Source: Rhodopseudomonas sp. P2A-2r
Lineage (GTDB): Bacteria > Pseudomonadota > Alphaproteobacteria > Rhizobiales > Xanthobacteraceae
DNA length: 64,000 nt
Direction of reading: 5' to 3'
Assembly: GCF_026015985.1 (NCBI RefSeq)
Contig: NZ_CP110389.1
Span: 4,124,001 to 4,188,000, forward strand
Part shown: piece by piece, positions 1 through 10,108 of the stretch
How the letters are laid out: every line of letters starts with the position of its first letter
Numbering within the stretch: position 1 is the first letter of the stretch
Program-made: the position numbers and the translations under genes
The notes under the pieces: model-generated
Seen by the model: the letters and a program-made list of their open reading frames with translations, nothing else
Database searches by the model: none
Told to the model about the DNA's origin: nothing

Positions 1-701
1 GCGCGGCGTTCTGGGCGGTGGTCGCGATCGGGCTCGTGGCCGGGCTGGCGATCACCCGCTACGTGCCCTCCGGCCTGCCCGGCACGCGCGGCGGCCTCGC
101 CCGCGAGTTCCGCACCCTGGGCCGCTGGCCGGTGCTGCTGCCGATGCTGATCTCGACGCTGGCCTCGGTGAGTATGTTCAGCCTGTTCACCTACATCACG
201 CCGCTCTTGGAAGACGTCACCGGCCTCACGCCGCACGGCGTCACCGGCGCGCTGCTGGCGATCGGCGTCGGCCTCACCGTCGGCAATTTCTTCGGCGGCC
301 GCTTCGCCGACCGCAACCTGCTGCGCACGGTGGTCGGCGGCTTCTGCGGGTTGATGGCCGTCCTGACCGCGCTGGCCTTCGTCAGCCACGCCATGGTCCC
401 GACGCTGGCACTGCTGGTGCTGTGGGGCGGGCTTGCCTTCGCGCTGGTGTCGCCGCTGCAGATCTGGGTGGTCGATGCCGCCACCGACGCGCCGAACCTC
501 GCATCGACCCTGAACCAGGGCGCCTTCAATCTCGGCAATGCCGTCGGCGCCTGGCTCGGCGGCGTGGCCCTGACCGCGGGCGCCCACTATGGGCAGTTGC
601 CGCTGCTGGCCGCGCTGGTCGCCGCCGCGGCGCTCGGACTGACGCTCACGGCCTTCGTGCATCCGCGGACGCGGCCGGTGCAGATGCGGCCGGCGGAGTA
701 G
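1..701 (+). CDS. MFS transporter, 3' part (5' end outside window)
   Basis: The frame is open from the first bases of the window, so this is the C-terminal part of a longer protein; roughly the last 230 residues are visible. They form a series of hydrophobic helices separated by short charged loops, including the GGRFADR loop after one helix, which resembles the basic MFS loop motif between helices 2-3 or 8-9. The end is a short hydrophilic tail. This fits the second half of a 12-helix major facilitator of the arabinose-efflux/drug-efflux (AraJ/DHA1) type in the inner membrane. The substrate cannot be told. The gene stops 9 bases before the end of a convergent hydrolase gene. Family confidence is high, subfamily is a guess. 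Confidence 0.85.
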   Translation, partial: AAFWAVVAIGLVAGLAITRYVPSGLPGTRGGLAREFRTLGRWPVLLPMLISTLASVSMFSLFTYITPLLEDVTGLTPHGVTGALLAIGVGLTVGNFFGGRFADRNLLRTVVGGFCGLMAVLTALAFVSHAMVPTLALLVLWGGLAFALVSPLQIWVVDAATDAPNLASTLNQGAFNLGNAVGAWLGGVALTAGAHYGQLPLLAALVAAAALGLTLTAFVHPRTRPVQMRPAE

Positions 702-709
702 TTGCGACG

Positions 710-1396
710 CTAGCTGGCCGACTCTGCCAGCGCATTGCAGAGCGCCTGGGACACCATGCGCGTGCTCCACTCGCTCTGGTGCAACCATTCACCGTCGGTC
801 GGATCGGTCATCCAGTCGAACGAAATGCCGTCGATTTCGTGCCAGTGCCGCATCAGGGCAAAACGTCGAAACAGTTGCAGATCCCTGCCGGGCCGGGCCG
901 CTACGATCTCGTCTATCCGCTGCACCATCTCCAGCGTCTGTTTGCGCCGTTCGGGCCGTAGCAGCGCCGGCGCGTATTGCAGGTCCATCACCAGTACGTC
1001 GATGCTCGCCTTGCAGATCGCATCGAGCCCTTGTTCGATCGCCGCCACGACCTGACCGCCGGCATAGTTCTCCTCGTGAAAAATCGCATTGGTCCCCACC
1101 TGCCAGATAATCATGGCGGGCTTCTCGCCGGCAGCCTTGCGTAAGCGGTCCAGTTCCTCCGGCGCGTCTTCGCCGCCGACGCCGCGGTTGACCACATCGA
1201 TCATGCAGGGCTTGAATTTTTCGCGCAGCGCGCGCTCGAGCGAGTAAGGATATGGAAGGATGTCGCCCCTGCCCGCGGTCGATGACGACCCCACGGCAAT
1301 GATCCTGACCACGTCATCATGCTTGATGGCGTTCTTCAGATTTGGAAATGCGTGCGGAAAACGCACGACGTCGGCCGGGGTCTTCGGACTCGCCAT
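710..1396 (-). CDS. SGNH/GDSL-family hydrolase
   Basis: The 228-residue protein has the ordered SGNH blocks: VGSSSTAG near residue 37 (block I, nucleophile Ser), NRGVGGEDA (block II, Gly), WQVGTNA (block III, with Asn in the GTN variant) and DGEWLHQSEW near the C terminus (block V, D-x-x-H-like Asp/His pair). The family hydrolyses esters, including acyl and acetyl groups on lipids and carbohydrates. No clear signal peptide is visible, so the protein is probably cytoplasmic. I chose the ATG at 1396; a GTG two codons upstream (1402) is equally possible. It converges with the MFS gene and diverges from the SDR gene. The substrate is unknown. Confidence 0.8.
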   Translation of the reverse strand: MASPKTPADVVRFPHAFPNLKNAIKHDDVVRIIAVGSSSTAGRGDILPYPYSLERALREKFKPCMIDVVNRGVGGEDAPEELDRLRKAAGEKPAMIIWQVGTNAIFHEENYAGGQVVAAIEQGLDAICKASIDVLVMDLQYAPALLRPERRKQTLEMVQRIDEIVAARPGRDLQLFRRFALMRHWHEIDGISFDWMTDPTDGEWLHQSEWSTRMVSQALCNALAESAS

Positions 1397-1502
1397 GCGC
1401 ACATCCGTTCATCAAGGTCCGCGCGCGGCAGCCCTTGCGTCGCCGCGTGCAAGCTGTTCTTTTTCTCATGAAATATCGTGTACCGGCTAGAGAGAAACTC
1501 GC

Positions 1503-2186
1503 ATGAACGGAAAAATCGTCGTCGTCACCGGCGCCTCCGGCGCACTCGGCCAGGTCGTGGTGAAAATGGCGCGCGGTCGCGGCGCGCGCGTGGCCGAGAT
1601 CGATCACGCCATCCAGGCCGCAGACGGCAAGACCGCGGATCGCCTGCAGGTCGGCGGCGTCGATCTCGCGGATGCGGCGCAGGCGGGCCAGGCCATCGCC
1701 GCCACGGTCGCGCATTTCGGCGGCATCGACGTGCTGATCAACATCGCTGGCGCCTTTTCCTACCAGACCGTCGGCGACGGCGACACCGCGACCTGGGAGA
1801 AGATGCACCGGCTCAACCTGCTCACCGCGCTGAACGCCTCGCGCACCGCGATCCCGCATCTGGTGGCATCGAAAGCCGGACGCATCGTCAATATCGGCGC
1901 CATCGGCGCGCTGCAGGCCGGCGCCGGCATGGGCCCCTACGCAGCATCGAAGTCCGGCGTGCATCGCCTCACCGAGACTCTGGCCGCCGAGTTGAAGGGC
2001 AAGGTTACGGTCAACGCCGTATTGCCCTCGACCATCGACACGGCGGCCAACCGCCGCGACATGCCCAGTGCCGATTTCTCGAAGTGGGTGCGCGCCGACG
2101 AACTCGCCGAGGTCATTCTGTTTCTCGCCAGCGACGCCGCCAGCGCCGTCACCGGCGCGCTGCTGCCGGTCAGCGGTCGGGTGTAA
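1503..2186 (+). CDS. Short-chain dehydrogenase/reductase (SDR)
   Basis: A 227-residue Rossmann-fold oxidoreductase. The cofactor motif TGASGALG lies at residues 9-16, the NNAG-equivalent is NIAGA near residue 80, and the catalytic Tyr/Lys pair is in YAASK near residue 147. The length is typical of classical SDRs. The C-terminal segment ends with the usual TGALLPVSGRV, which closes over the cofactor site. It starts with ATG after a GAGAG Shine-Dalgarno-like stretch and diverges from the SGNH hydrolase. NAD(P)H is the expected cofactor; the physiological substrate cannot be inferred. A palindromic repeat follows directly downstream. Confidence 0.88.
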   Translation: MNGKIVVVTGASGALGQVVVKMARGRGARVAEIDHAIQAADGKTADRLQVGGVDLADAAQAGQAIAATVAHFGGIDVLINIAGAFSYQTVGDGDTATWEKMHRLNLLTALNASRTAIPHLVASKAGRIVNIGAIGALQAGAGMGPYAASKSGVHRLTETLAAELKGKVTVNAVLPSTIDTAANRRDMPSADFSKWVRADELAEVILFLASDAASAVTGALLPVSGRV

Positions 2187-2204
2187 ATTTGCAGTTCGCT
2201 ATCG

Positions 2205-2308
2205 CTGTCGTCACCCGCGAAGGCGGGTGACCCAGTAAACGTTGTCGATGCGTCGTGTCATCAACGTCGCCGAATACTGGGTCGCCCGGTCAAGCCGTAC
2301 GACGACAG
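2205..2308. repeat. Interspersed palindromic repeat, type A
   Basis: An imperfect palindrome of about 104 bases lies between the SDR stop and the helicase stop. It begins CTGTCGTC (2205-2212) and ends with the inverted GACGACAG (2301-2308); CCCAGTA (2231-2237) pairs with TACTGGG (2275-2281). Inner arms ACCCGCGAAGGCGGGT and GCCCGGTCAAGCCG look like nested hairpins. I recall this sequence type as a common intergenic repeat in Bradyrhizobium and Rhodopseudomonas genomes. It has no coding capacity and may also act as a bidirectional terminator for the two convergent genes. Confidence 0.65.
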
Positions 2309-2323
2309 TCTGCGCCTTGGCTC

Positions 2324-4351
<2,028 letters not shown>

Positions 4352-4620
4352 GGGGATGTAAACCTTGGTTTCAAGGACCGCTGTGCGGTCGGGACCCAAT
4401 TGGACCAAACGGAAACGAATCTGCCGCCCCTCATATCGGGCGGTCACGTCGGGTCCAGGAGTCCGGTACGGGTGGTTGACGCTGCTTTACGCTGCTCTGC
4501 AGCAAAATGCCACTCATTGCTGCCATGTGCGGACGAAATCGTCAGAATCCGCGGAAAATGGTCAATGCGGCGTCGTCATCGATCCGGATATCGCGACATT
4601 TGCAAGAATAGCTGCCGGTT

Positions 4621-5085
4621 TCAGCCCGCCTCGGTCTTGCCCTCGCCATCGCCCTCGCGCTTGAACGGCACCAGCAGCCACAAGGTCATGAACGTGGCGA
4701 AGGAGATCACGACAGCCACGTCATAGGCGCCGAGGCCGACCGCCGCACCGGTGGCGCCGGTCGACCACAGGCTGGCGGCGGTGGCGGTGCCGTGTACCGA
4801 GCCGTTGTGCTTGAGGATGGCGCCGCCACCGATGAAGCCCATGCCGGTCATTAATCCCTCGATGATGCGCGCGGTGCCTTCGGGGTGGCCATTGAGAACG
4901 CCCTCGGTCGCCTGCACGATGCCGCAGGTCGCCAACGCGACCAGCGGGAAGGTCCGCAGGCCGGCGCTGCGCTCGGCGCGTTCTCGGTTCCAGCCGATCG
5001 GCAGCGCCAGCACATAGGCAATCGCCAGCGCTATGAGGTGCGGCAGAACACGAAAACTATCCGACATTTCAAGAAGTCGCTGCAA
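4621..5085 (-). CDS. MgtC/SapB family inner-membrane protein
   Basis: A 154-residue protein with four to five hydrophobic helices. The MgtC-family N-terminal signature is clear: LPIGWNRERAERSAGLRTFP, then GLMTGMGFIGGGAILK and TAASLWSTGATGAAVGLG. It lacks the cytoplasmic ACT-like C-terminal domain of Salmonella MgtC, so it is the short form. Members have been linked to Mg2+ limitation and to inhibition of the F-type ATPase, but the short form's role is unclear. A TTG at 5085 preceded by GGAG gives the length usual for the family; an internal ATG at 5067 is the alternative. It lies alone between the helicase and the divergent DUF2161 gene. Confidence 0.85.
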   Translation of the reverse strand: MQRLLEMSDSFRVLPHLIALAIAYVLALPIGWNRERAERSAGLRTFPLVALATCGIVQATEGVLNGHPEGTARIIEGLMTGMGFIGGGAILKHNGSVHGTATAASLWSTGATGAAVGLGAYDVAVVISFATFMTLWLLVPFKREGDGEGKTEAG

Positions 5086-5208
5086 GGAGGTCTCCGGGCT
5101 CCGCGCCGGTCAGAGCGGCCCCCAGGCTGCCGTCGCGCGCGATCCGGTCTAAACTCAAGCATTGAGTCGCGGTTCCAGCGACCCATCGTCTCACTGCGCA
5201 GGCCCGTT

Positions 5209-5886
5209 TTGGAAACCACCCTCTACCTACCGGTCAAGAACTTCCTCGAAGGCCTCGGCTTCACCGTCAAGGGCGAGATCGGCGGCTGCGACCTGGTGGC
5301 ACTGAAGGGCGACGATCCGCCGCTCGTGGTGATCGGCGAATTGAAACTGACCTTCAATCTCGAACTGCTGCTTCAGGGCGTCGACCGCGCCGGCGCCTGT
5401 GACGAGGTCTGGCTGGCGGCCAAACTGTCGATCCGCGGCAAGGGCCGCGAGAGCGATGCGCGCTATCGCAACCTGTGCCGCCGCCTCGGCTTCGGACTGC
5501 TGGGGATCACCGATGCCGGCGGCGTCGAGATCCTGGTGCCGCCCGCGACCGCGGCGCCGCGCCGCAATCCGAAGAAGCGTTCGCGCCTGGTGAGCGAGCA
5601 CAACCGGCGCAAGGGCGATCCGGTGCTCGGCGGCAGCACGCGGGCGCCGATCATGACCGCCTACCGGCAGCAGGCGCTTGCCTGTGCCGCGGCGCTGGTA
5701 GAAGGCCCGCGCAAGGTGCGCGAACTGACGCCGGACTATCCCGACGCGCAGAAGATCCTGCATCGCAATGTCTATGGCTGGTTCGATCGCGCCGAGCGCG
5801 GCTCTTACTTACTTACCGAAGCCGGCCACGCCGCGCTGAAGCGCTGGCCGCAACCGGTGCCAACTGCTTCCGCCGCGACCGACTAA
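5209..5886 (+). CDS. DUF2161 family protein (putative PD-(D/E)XK nuclease fold)
   Basis: About 225 residues matching the DUF2161 family, which is assigned to the PD-(D/E)XK nuclease superfamily. The N-terminal half holds a plausible nuclease core: GEIGGCDLVAL provides an acidic residue on a beta strand and VIGELKL an E-x-K pair. The C-terminal third (after the basic linker NPKKRSR) looks like a small winged-helix module with ILHRNVYGWF and YLLTEAGHAAL. No activity is established for the family as far as I know. The start is inferred: TTG at 5209 begins ETTLYLPVKNFLEGLGF, which is where the family normally starts. A small conserved gene follows 130 bases downstream on the same strand. Confidence 0.72.
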   Translation: METTLYLPVKNFLEGLGFTVKGEIGGCDLVALKGDDPPLVVIGELKLTFNLELLLQGVDRAGACDEVWLAAKLSIRGKGRESDARYRNLCRRLGFGLLGITDAGGVEILVPPATAAPRRNPKKRSRLVSEHNRRKGDPVLGGSTRAPIMTAYRQQALACAAALVEGPRKVRELTPDYPDAQKILHRNVYGWFDRAERGSYLLTEAGHAALKRWPQPVPTASAATD

Positions 5887-6016
5887 ACGACGCGTTGATG
5901 GCGGCGAGAGCAGCTTCAGCAAAAGGTGATGTGCATGGCTGCATTGTCGCGAGCAATTCATATTGCAATGCAACATTGGCTCAATTACGTATCTCAAATC
6001 AACATTGAGGCGAGAG

Positions 6017-6319
6017 ATGAGCGAAGACTGGAATACGAAGTATGGCACGCGTCGCGTCAGGCGCGACCCGCCGACCCTGGAAGAAGCGATCTTCGCCGCC
6101 ATGGGCATCACCGAAGATCTGGACCAGCAGGCCGAGATCGCCGCGGCGCTGATGGGCATGCCGCTCGACGCCGTGCAGACCGAAGTGAAGAAGGCCAGCC
6201 GCACCGCCGCGCGTTCGACGCGGGTGATTGCAGGCGAACAGGGCGCACAGCGCTCGATCATCGTGGAACGTAAGGTGTCACGCAGGATCGTCGGCAACGA
6301 CAAGCGCGTCGGCGCGTAA
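6017..6319 (+). CDS. Small conserved hypothetical protein (100 aa)
   Basis: A 100-residue hydrophilic protein with no signal peptide and no membrane segment. It starts at the ATG at 6017, preceded by GAGGCGAG. The sequence opens SEDWNTKYGTRRVR, has an acidic/hydrophobic middle (LEEAIFAAMGITEDLDQQAEI) and a basic C-terminal third with many Arg/Lys. Third positions are strongly G/C, as in its neighbours, so it is a real gene. I recall similar unnamed proteins in Bradyrhizobiaceae but no function. The middle could form a helical pair. It ends just before a perfect palindrome shared with the convergent acetyltransferase gene. Confidence 0.7.
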   Translation: MSEDWNTKYGTRRVRRDPPTLEEAIFAAMGITEDLDQQAEIAAALMGMPLDAVQTEVKKASRTAARSTRVIAGEQGAQRSIIVERKVSRRIVGNDKRVGA

Positions 6320-6332
6320 CACGCGCGCGCTC

Positions 6333-6358
6333 GAGGCAGGGCGATATCGCCCTGCCTC
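6333..6358. terminator. Bidirectional Rho-independent-like terminator hairpin
   Basis: A perfect 26-base palindrome, GAGGCAGGGCGA-TATC-type, lies between the stops of the convergent genes at 6319 and 6367. Symmetry means it can fold in either transcript. There is no T-tract on either side, so strength is uncertain. Confidence 0.6.
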
Positions 6359-6366
6359 AGCCTCGC

Positions 6367-6984
6367 TTACGAGACTTTTCCCAATCCATACATCTTCATG
6401 ACCAGACCCCAGCAGGCGCGGTTGTAGTCAACCAGCGCACGGCCGATATCGAGTCCCGAGGTGCGCGCCGCGACCATGCCGGGCATCGGCGACTGCTTGA
6501 GATCGATGGTCCCCGTCGATTCACCGTGGCGGAACGACAGCTTGGCGCCGAACTTGTTGGCCAGCGCGCGCATCGCATCGTTCTGTGCGCCGGTGGTGAT
6601 GCGCAGGCTCTCATAGCCAAGCGAGCGCGCTTTATCGATCAATCTGGTGAACAGGATGCTACCGACGCCCTGGCGGCGCACGCAGGCCTCCACGCTGAAG
6701 GCGATCTCCGGCAGCGAGCCGGGCGACAGGTCGGGCTGGTGCAGTTCGGCAGCGCCGCGCACCACGCCATCCTCGAAATAGGCAAGGATGATGGTGCCGT
6801 CGCTGACGCACTGCATCGCGTAGCGCGCCAAAAAATTGTCATCCAGCGAACCGTTGAAACGATCGCGACGGCTTTCGCGGTCAAGACGCAACATATGTTC
6901 ACGAAACAGCGGCAACTCTCGTGCCGTCAATGTCCGGACGCTGCCGGGGGCCTGCGTCGGAACGGTCTTTAAAGCGTTTTGCAT
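6367..6984 (-). CDS. GNAT-family N-acetyltransferase
   Basis: A 205-residue acetyl-CoA-dependent acyltransferase. The core GNAT elements are visible: a beta4-type strand in LPEIAFSVEACVRRQGVG, with the R-R-Q-G-V-G pyrophosphate-binding loop near residues 118-123 followed by SILFTRLIDKARSLGY, and a later ALANKFGAK helix-turn typical of motif B. It resembles the GNAT domains found alone or fused to acetyl-CoA synthetase-like proteins. The substrate (small molecule or protein lysine) is unknown. ATG at 6984 has a GGAG Shine-Dalgarno 9 bases upstream. The gene converges with the small conserved gene upstream and is otherwise isolated. Confidence 0.85.
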   Translation of the reverse strand: MQNALKTVPTQAPGSVRTLTARELPLFREHMLRLDRESRRDRFNGSLDDNFLARYAMQCVSDGTIILAYFEDGVVRGAAELHQPDLSPGSLPEIAFSVEACVRRQGVGSILFTRLIDKARSLGYESLRITTGAQNDAMRALANKFGAKLSFRHGESTGTIDLKQSPMPGMVAARTSGLDIGRALVDYNRACWGLVMKMYGLGKVS

Positions 6985-7216
6985 CGTCAGAACTCCGTTT
7001 AGGAGCCCTCGAAGCGGCGTCGATTCCCTACAGCCTTATATTGTGCATCGCACCATAATGTTCAACCCCCGCCTCCGCCTCAAATGTCGGCAAGCCCTGC
7101 AAACAATGGCTGAAAGCCATGCAACCTTAACCAACTCCTAACGCCCCGGCCGCGTCGTCCCCGCAAGATCGCTGTCGAAATGTGACACGCACGGCGCGGG
7201 CTGGCATATCGACGTC

Positions 7217-8005
7217 ATGCACCACTACCCGCCCCGAAGGATCGTCTGCCTCACCGAAGAGACGGTGGAGACGCTGTATCTGCTCGGCGAGCAGGATCGC
7301 ATCGTCGGCGTCTCCGGCTATGCCGTGCGGCCACCGCAGGTACGCCGCGAGAAGCCGCGGGTGTCCTCGTTCCTGTCCGCCGACATGCCGAAGATCCTCG
7401 CGCTCGATCCCGATCTGGTGCTGTGCTTTTCCGACCTGCAGGCCGACATAGCGAGCGCCCTGGTCCGCGAAGGCATCGCGATCCACGTTTTCAACCAGCG
7501 CAGCGTCAAAGGCATCCTGGCGATGATCCGCATGCTCGGCGCGATGGTCGATGCGACCGACCGCGCCGAGCAGCTCGCCTTGCAGTACGAGCAGCGACTG
7601 GCCGAGGTGGCAGCTTCGGGAAGACAGCATCCCGTGCGGCCGAAAGTGTATTTCGAGGAATGGGACGGCCCGCTGATCACCGGCATCGGCTGGGTCTCCG
7701 AGCTGATCGAGATTGCCGGCGGCGACGACGTGTTTCCCAAGCTACGGGCCGAGAAGGCCGCGAAGCACCGGATCGTCACCGAGGACGATGTTCGCGCGGC
7801 TGCCCCGGACGTGATCCTAGCCTCGTGGTGCGGCAAGAAGGTGGTGCCGGACAAGATCCGGCACCGGCCGGGCTGGGCGGACATTCCCGCGGTGCGCGAC
7901 AACCGCATCGTCGAGATCAAATCGCCGCTGATCCTGCAGCCCGGGCCCGCAGCCTTGACCGACGGCCTCGATGCCATCGTCGCAGCGCTATGGCCTGCCG
8001 ATTAA
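7217..8005 (+). CDS. Cobalamin/iron-type periplasmic-binding fold protein without signal peptide (BtuF-like)
   Basis: 262 residues of the Fe3+-siderophore/vitamin B12 binding-protein fold (class III). The N-terminal lobe opens RIVCLTEETVETLYLLGE and continues with IVGVSGYA and the family segment LDPDLVLCFSDLQ. The C-terminal lobe has YFEEWDGPLITGIGWVSELI and a late APDVILASWCGKK. These match the ABC-type cobalamin-binding proteins (BtuF relatives). No signal peptide or lipobox is visible before the mature-type start, and there is no permease or ATPase gene beside it. It may therefore act in the cytoplasm or serve another ligand. Role in corrinoid handling is inference from family only. A palindromic repeat follows it. 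Confidence 0.75.
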   Translation: MHHYPPRRIVCLTEETVETLYLLGEQDRIVGVSGYAVRPPQVRREKPRVSSFLSADMPKILALDPDLVLCFSDLQADIASALVREGIAIHVFNQRSVKGILAMIRMLGAMVDATDRAEQLALQYEQRLAEVAASGRQHPVRPKVYFEEWDGPLITGIGWVSELIEIAGGDDVFPKLRAEKAAKHRIVTEDDVRAAAPDVILASWCGKKVVPDKIRHRPGWADIPAVRDNRIVEIKSPLILQPGPAALTDGLDAIVAALWPAD

Positions 8006-8012
8006 CGCAGGT

Positions 8013-8158
8013 CGTGCTCCCCGGATGCTGCGCAACGCGCGGCGTTTGCCGCGTGGTGCGCTGCTGGTCCGGGGTCCCGGTATCGCAAAGGCAAGGCAAC
8101 CGGGATCCCGGATCTGCGGAGCGGCATAAGAATGCCGCACCGCGTCCGGGAAACGAGA
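8013..8158. repeat. Multi-hairpin interspersed repeat, type B
   Basis: About 145 bases of nested inverted repeats fill the gap between two convergent genes. The first hairpin has arms CCCCGG (8019-8024) and CCGGGG (8069-8074) with an inner GCGGC/GCCGC stem. A second stem pairs GTCCCGGT (8074-8081) with ACCGGGATC (8099-8107). A third pairs TCCCGGA (8106-8112) with TCCGGGA (8145-8151) around GCGGCAT/ATGCCGC. I recall this clover-like element as a frequent intergenic repeat in Bradyrhizobium-type genomes. No coding capacity. Confidence 0.65.
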
Positions 8159-8177
8159 GATTCACAGCGATCGCATA

Positions 8178-9458
8178 CTACACCGCCTCCACGCCGCACC
8201 ATTCGGCGATGAACAACGCCGTCGCCTTGGTGGATTTGCGCAGCGATTCCAGATCGACATATTCGTTGAAGCCGTGCATCGCCTGGCCATCGGCGCCGAA
8301 GCACAGGCTGGGGATGTCGTAGTTCAGCCCGTAGAAGCGCGTGTCGGTCAGCGCGGTGAAGACCAGGTCCGGCGTGGCCCCGCCATAGACGGCGTCATAG
8401 GCCTTTCCGAACGCCGCTTCCGGTGCGGCGGAGTCTTTTAGCTCGTAGCCTTCCGATAGAAAGCCCGACCACTCGACCTGCGGCGGGTTGTTGGACAGGA
8501 AGCGATGATCGCGCGCAGCCTTGTTGATGCAGGCGAGAATCTCGGCCTGATGATCGGCCACCGACCAGCCCGGCAGGATCGCGATCCGGCAATCGACATC
8601 GCACCATGCCGGCACGCTGGACGCCCAGTCGCCGCCCTTGATGATGCCGGGATTGAAGTTGATCGGGTGGTTCACATTCTTGAAATGCGGATCGTTGACC
8701 GCGCGCTTGTTCCATTCGATCTCGAGCTGCCCGACCGCGTGGATCAGATGATAGGCCGCGGTGATCGCATTGGCGCCGGAGCCCGCCTCGAACACATGGA
8801 CGGGGAAGCCGCGCACCTTCAATCGAAACCAGATCACGCCGACCTGCGAGCGCACCATCTTGCCGGCGGTGGGCTCGGGAATGAAGCAGGCATCGGCGCG
8901 GTAGCCGCGCTGCAGCGTTGACAGCGCGCCGACACCGGTCGACTCCTCCTCGATCACCGACTGGAAGTGAATGCGCGCGGTCGGCTTCAGCCCGGCTGCC
9001 TTGATGGCATCCAGCGCGTACAGCGCCCCGATGGTGCCCGATTTCATGTCGCAGGCGCCGCGGCCATACATCCTGCCGTCCTTGATGACAGGCGAGAATG
9101 GCGGGTTGTCCCACATGTCGAGCGGACCGGTCGGCACCACGTCGCAGTGGCCCTGCAGGATCAGCGATTGGCCGGCATTGGTGGCCGGACGATAGGTGCC
9201 GACCACAGTGCGGGCACGGGAGAAATCGTGTTCGATCGGCCCAAAGCCTCTGAGGTCCTTGAGATCCTCGACGTCGATATGCCAGTCGTCGACCTCGTAG
9301 CCGCGCTGGCGCAGCAGGTCGCCGATCATGTCCTGGCACGGGCCTTCGGCGCCGCGCGTGGAAGGAATGGCGACGAAGTCCTGGGTGGTCTTCAATTGGG
9401 CGTCAAAGCCGGCATCGACGGCATCGAGAATCTTGCGGTGAAGGTCGGTGGCGTTCAT
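8178..9458 (-). CDS. ArgE/DapE-family M20 metallopeptidase (deacylase)
   Basis: A 426-residue M20 zinc hydrolase. Metal ligands are visible in LQGHCDVVP (His, with the following Asp), in YGRGACDMKSG (bridging Asp) and in EEESTGVGAL (catalytic Glu pair); a final His lies near the C terminus in GQAMHGFNEYV. A dimerisation (lid) domain sits between these segments, after PVHVFEAGSG. The family removes acyl groups from amino acids and related amides (acetylornithine, succinyl-diaminopimelate, carbamoyl or formyl amino acids). The exact substrate is not readable; it is not adjacent to biosynthetic genes. The ATG at 9458 is chosen because GGAG lies 10 bases upstream; a longer frame reaches 9515. Confidence 0.88.
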   Translation of the reverse strand: MNATDLHRKILDAVDAGFDAQLKTTQDFVAIPSTRGAEGPCQDMIGDLLRQRGYEVDDWHIDVEDLKDLRGFGPIEHDFSRARTVVGTYRPATNAGQSLILQGHCDVVPTGPLDMWDNPPFSPVIKDGRMYGRGACDMKSGTIGALYALDAIKAAGLKPTARIHFQSVIEEESTGVGALSTLQRGYRADACFIPEPTAGKMVRSQVGVIWFRLKVRGFPVHVFEAGSGANAITAAYHLIHAVGQLEIEWNKRAVNDPHFKNVNHPINFNPGIIKGGDWASSVPAWCDVDCRIAILPGWSVADHQAEILACINKAARDHRFLSNNPPQVEWSGFLSEGYELKDSAAPEAAFGKAYDAVYGGATPDLVFTALTDTRFYGLNYDIPSLCFGADGQAMHGFNEYVDLESLRKSTKATALFIAEWCGVEAV

Positions 9459-9594
9459 CAGTCGTAGGCTCCAGAAATCGCGGTTCCATGATCCAAGCAC
9501 AATCTGCGCCACCACGCAGGTGTTATGTCGGCTATGAGAATCGCGGGCGTATCTTTACAATCCGCATTCGAGCCAGAGCTCACGGAGAGGCTTC

Positions 9595-9747
9595 ATGTCC
9601 GGCAACCGCAACGTGCTATTCCTGATCATCGGCGCACTGATCGTCGGCATCGGAGTGCTCGGCTACAATCTCTACCAGACCAAGAAAGAACCGAGCGGCG
9701 TTCAGATCAACGTCGGTCCGGACGGTCTGAAGATTCAGAACAAGTGA
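9595..9747 (+). CDS. Small single-pass membrane protein (50 aa)
   Basis: A 50-residue gene with a strong GGAGAGG Shine-Dalgarno. It begins SGNRNVLFLIIGALIVGIG, a hydrophobic helix at about residues 7-24, followed by a short hydrophilic tail with YQTKKEPSG and ending GLKIQNK. It is probably an N-in inner-membrane or uncleaved signal-anchored peptide with its tail in the periplasm. Third positions are G/C-biased. The next small gene follows 25 bases downstream with its own AGGGAGGG Shine-Dalgarno, so the two are probably co-transcribed. I recognise it only as an unnamed small protein of this bacterial group. Confidence 0.72.
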   Translation: MSGNRNVLFLIIGALIVGIGVLGYNLYQTKKEPSGVQINVGPDGLKIQNK

Positions 9748-9772
9748 CGCGCAACAAGTGAGGGAGGGTCAG

Positions 9773-10015
9773 ATGCGCCCGTCAATCGGATTATTGGGCG
9801 GGCTCGTCCTGCTTGCGATGACGATCCCCGCGAGCGCCGAGCAATATGCGCGAGAAAGTGACATCCCGGAACTGCGGCTCGGGCAGCGCATTCAGGTCGA
9901 TGACGGGACGTGTCCCACGGGGCAGATCAAGGAAGTCACCGGCACCAATCTGACCGCCGGCGGCGTCAACCGTGTACGCAAATGCGTGCCCCGCCTCGGT
10001 ACCAAGAAAAACTAG
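9773..10015 (+). CDS. Small exported protein, DUF6719-like
   Basis: 80 residues. The N terminus is a classical signal peptide: Arg near the start, the hydrophobic run IGLLGGLVLLAMTI and an ASA-type cleavage site at about residue 22. The short mature part contains RLGQRIQVDDGTCPTGQIKE and ends RVRKCVPR, with two cysteines that could form one disulfide. I recall the pattern GQRIQVDDGTCP-(13-20)-RKC as a domain of unknown function in Bradyrhizobiaceae (DUF6719); that name is from memory. ATG at 9773 with AGGGAGGG 5 bases upstream is preferred over an upstream in-frame TTG/GTG-type start at 9758. Function unknown; periplasmic. Confidence 0.72.
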   Translation: MRPSIGLLGGLVLLAMTIPASAEQYARESDIPELRLGQRIQVDDGTCPTGQIKEVTGTNLTAGGVNRVRKCVPRLGTKKN

Positions 10016-10108
10016 CATCGCATCTCACCGCAGTCGTCCTCGCGCAGCGATACGGCCCTGCAAGCGGCGATTGCAACGTGACCGAGCCGTGATGGCCAGC
10101 GGTGGCGG

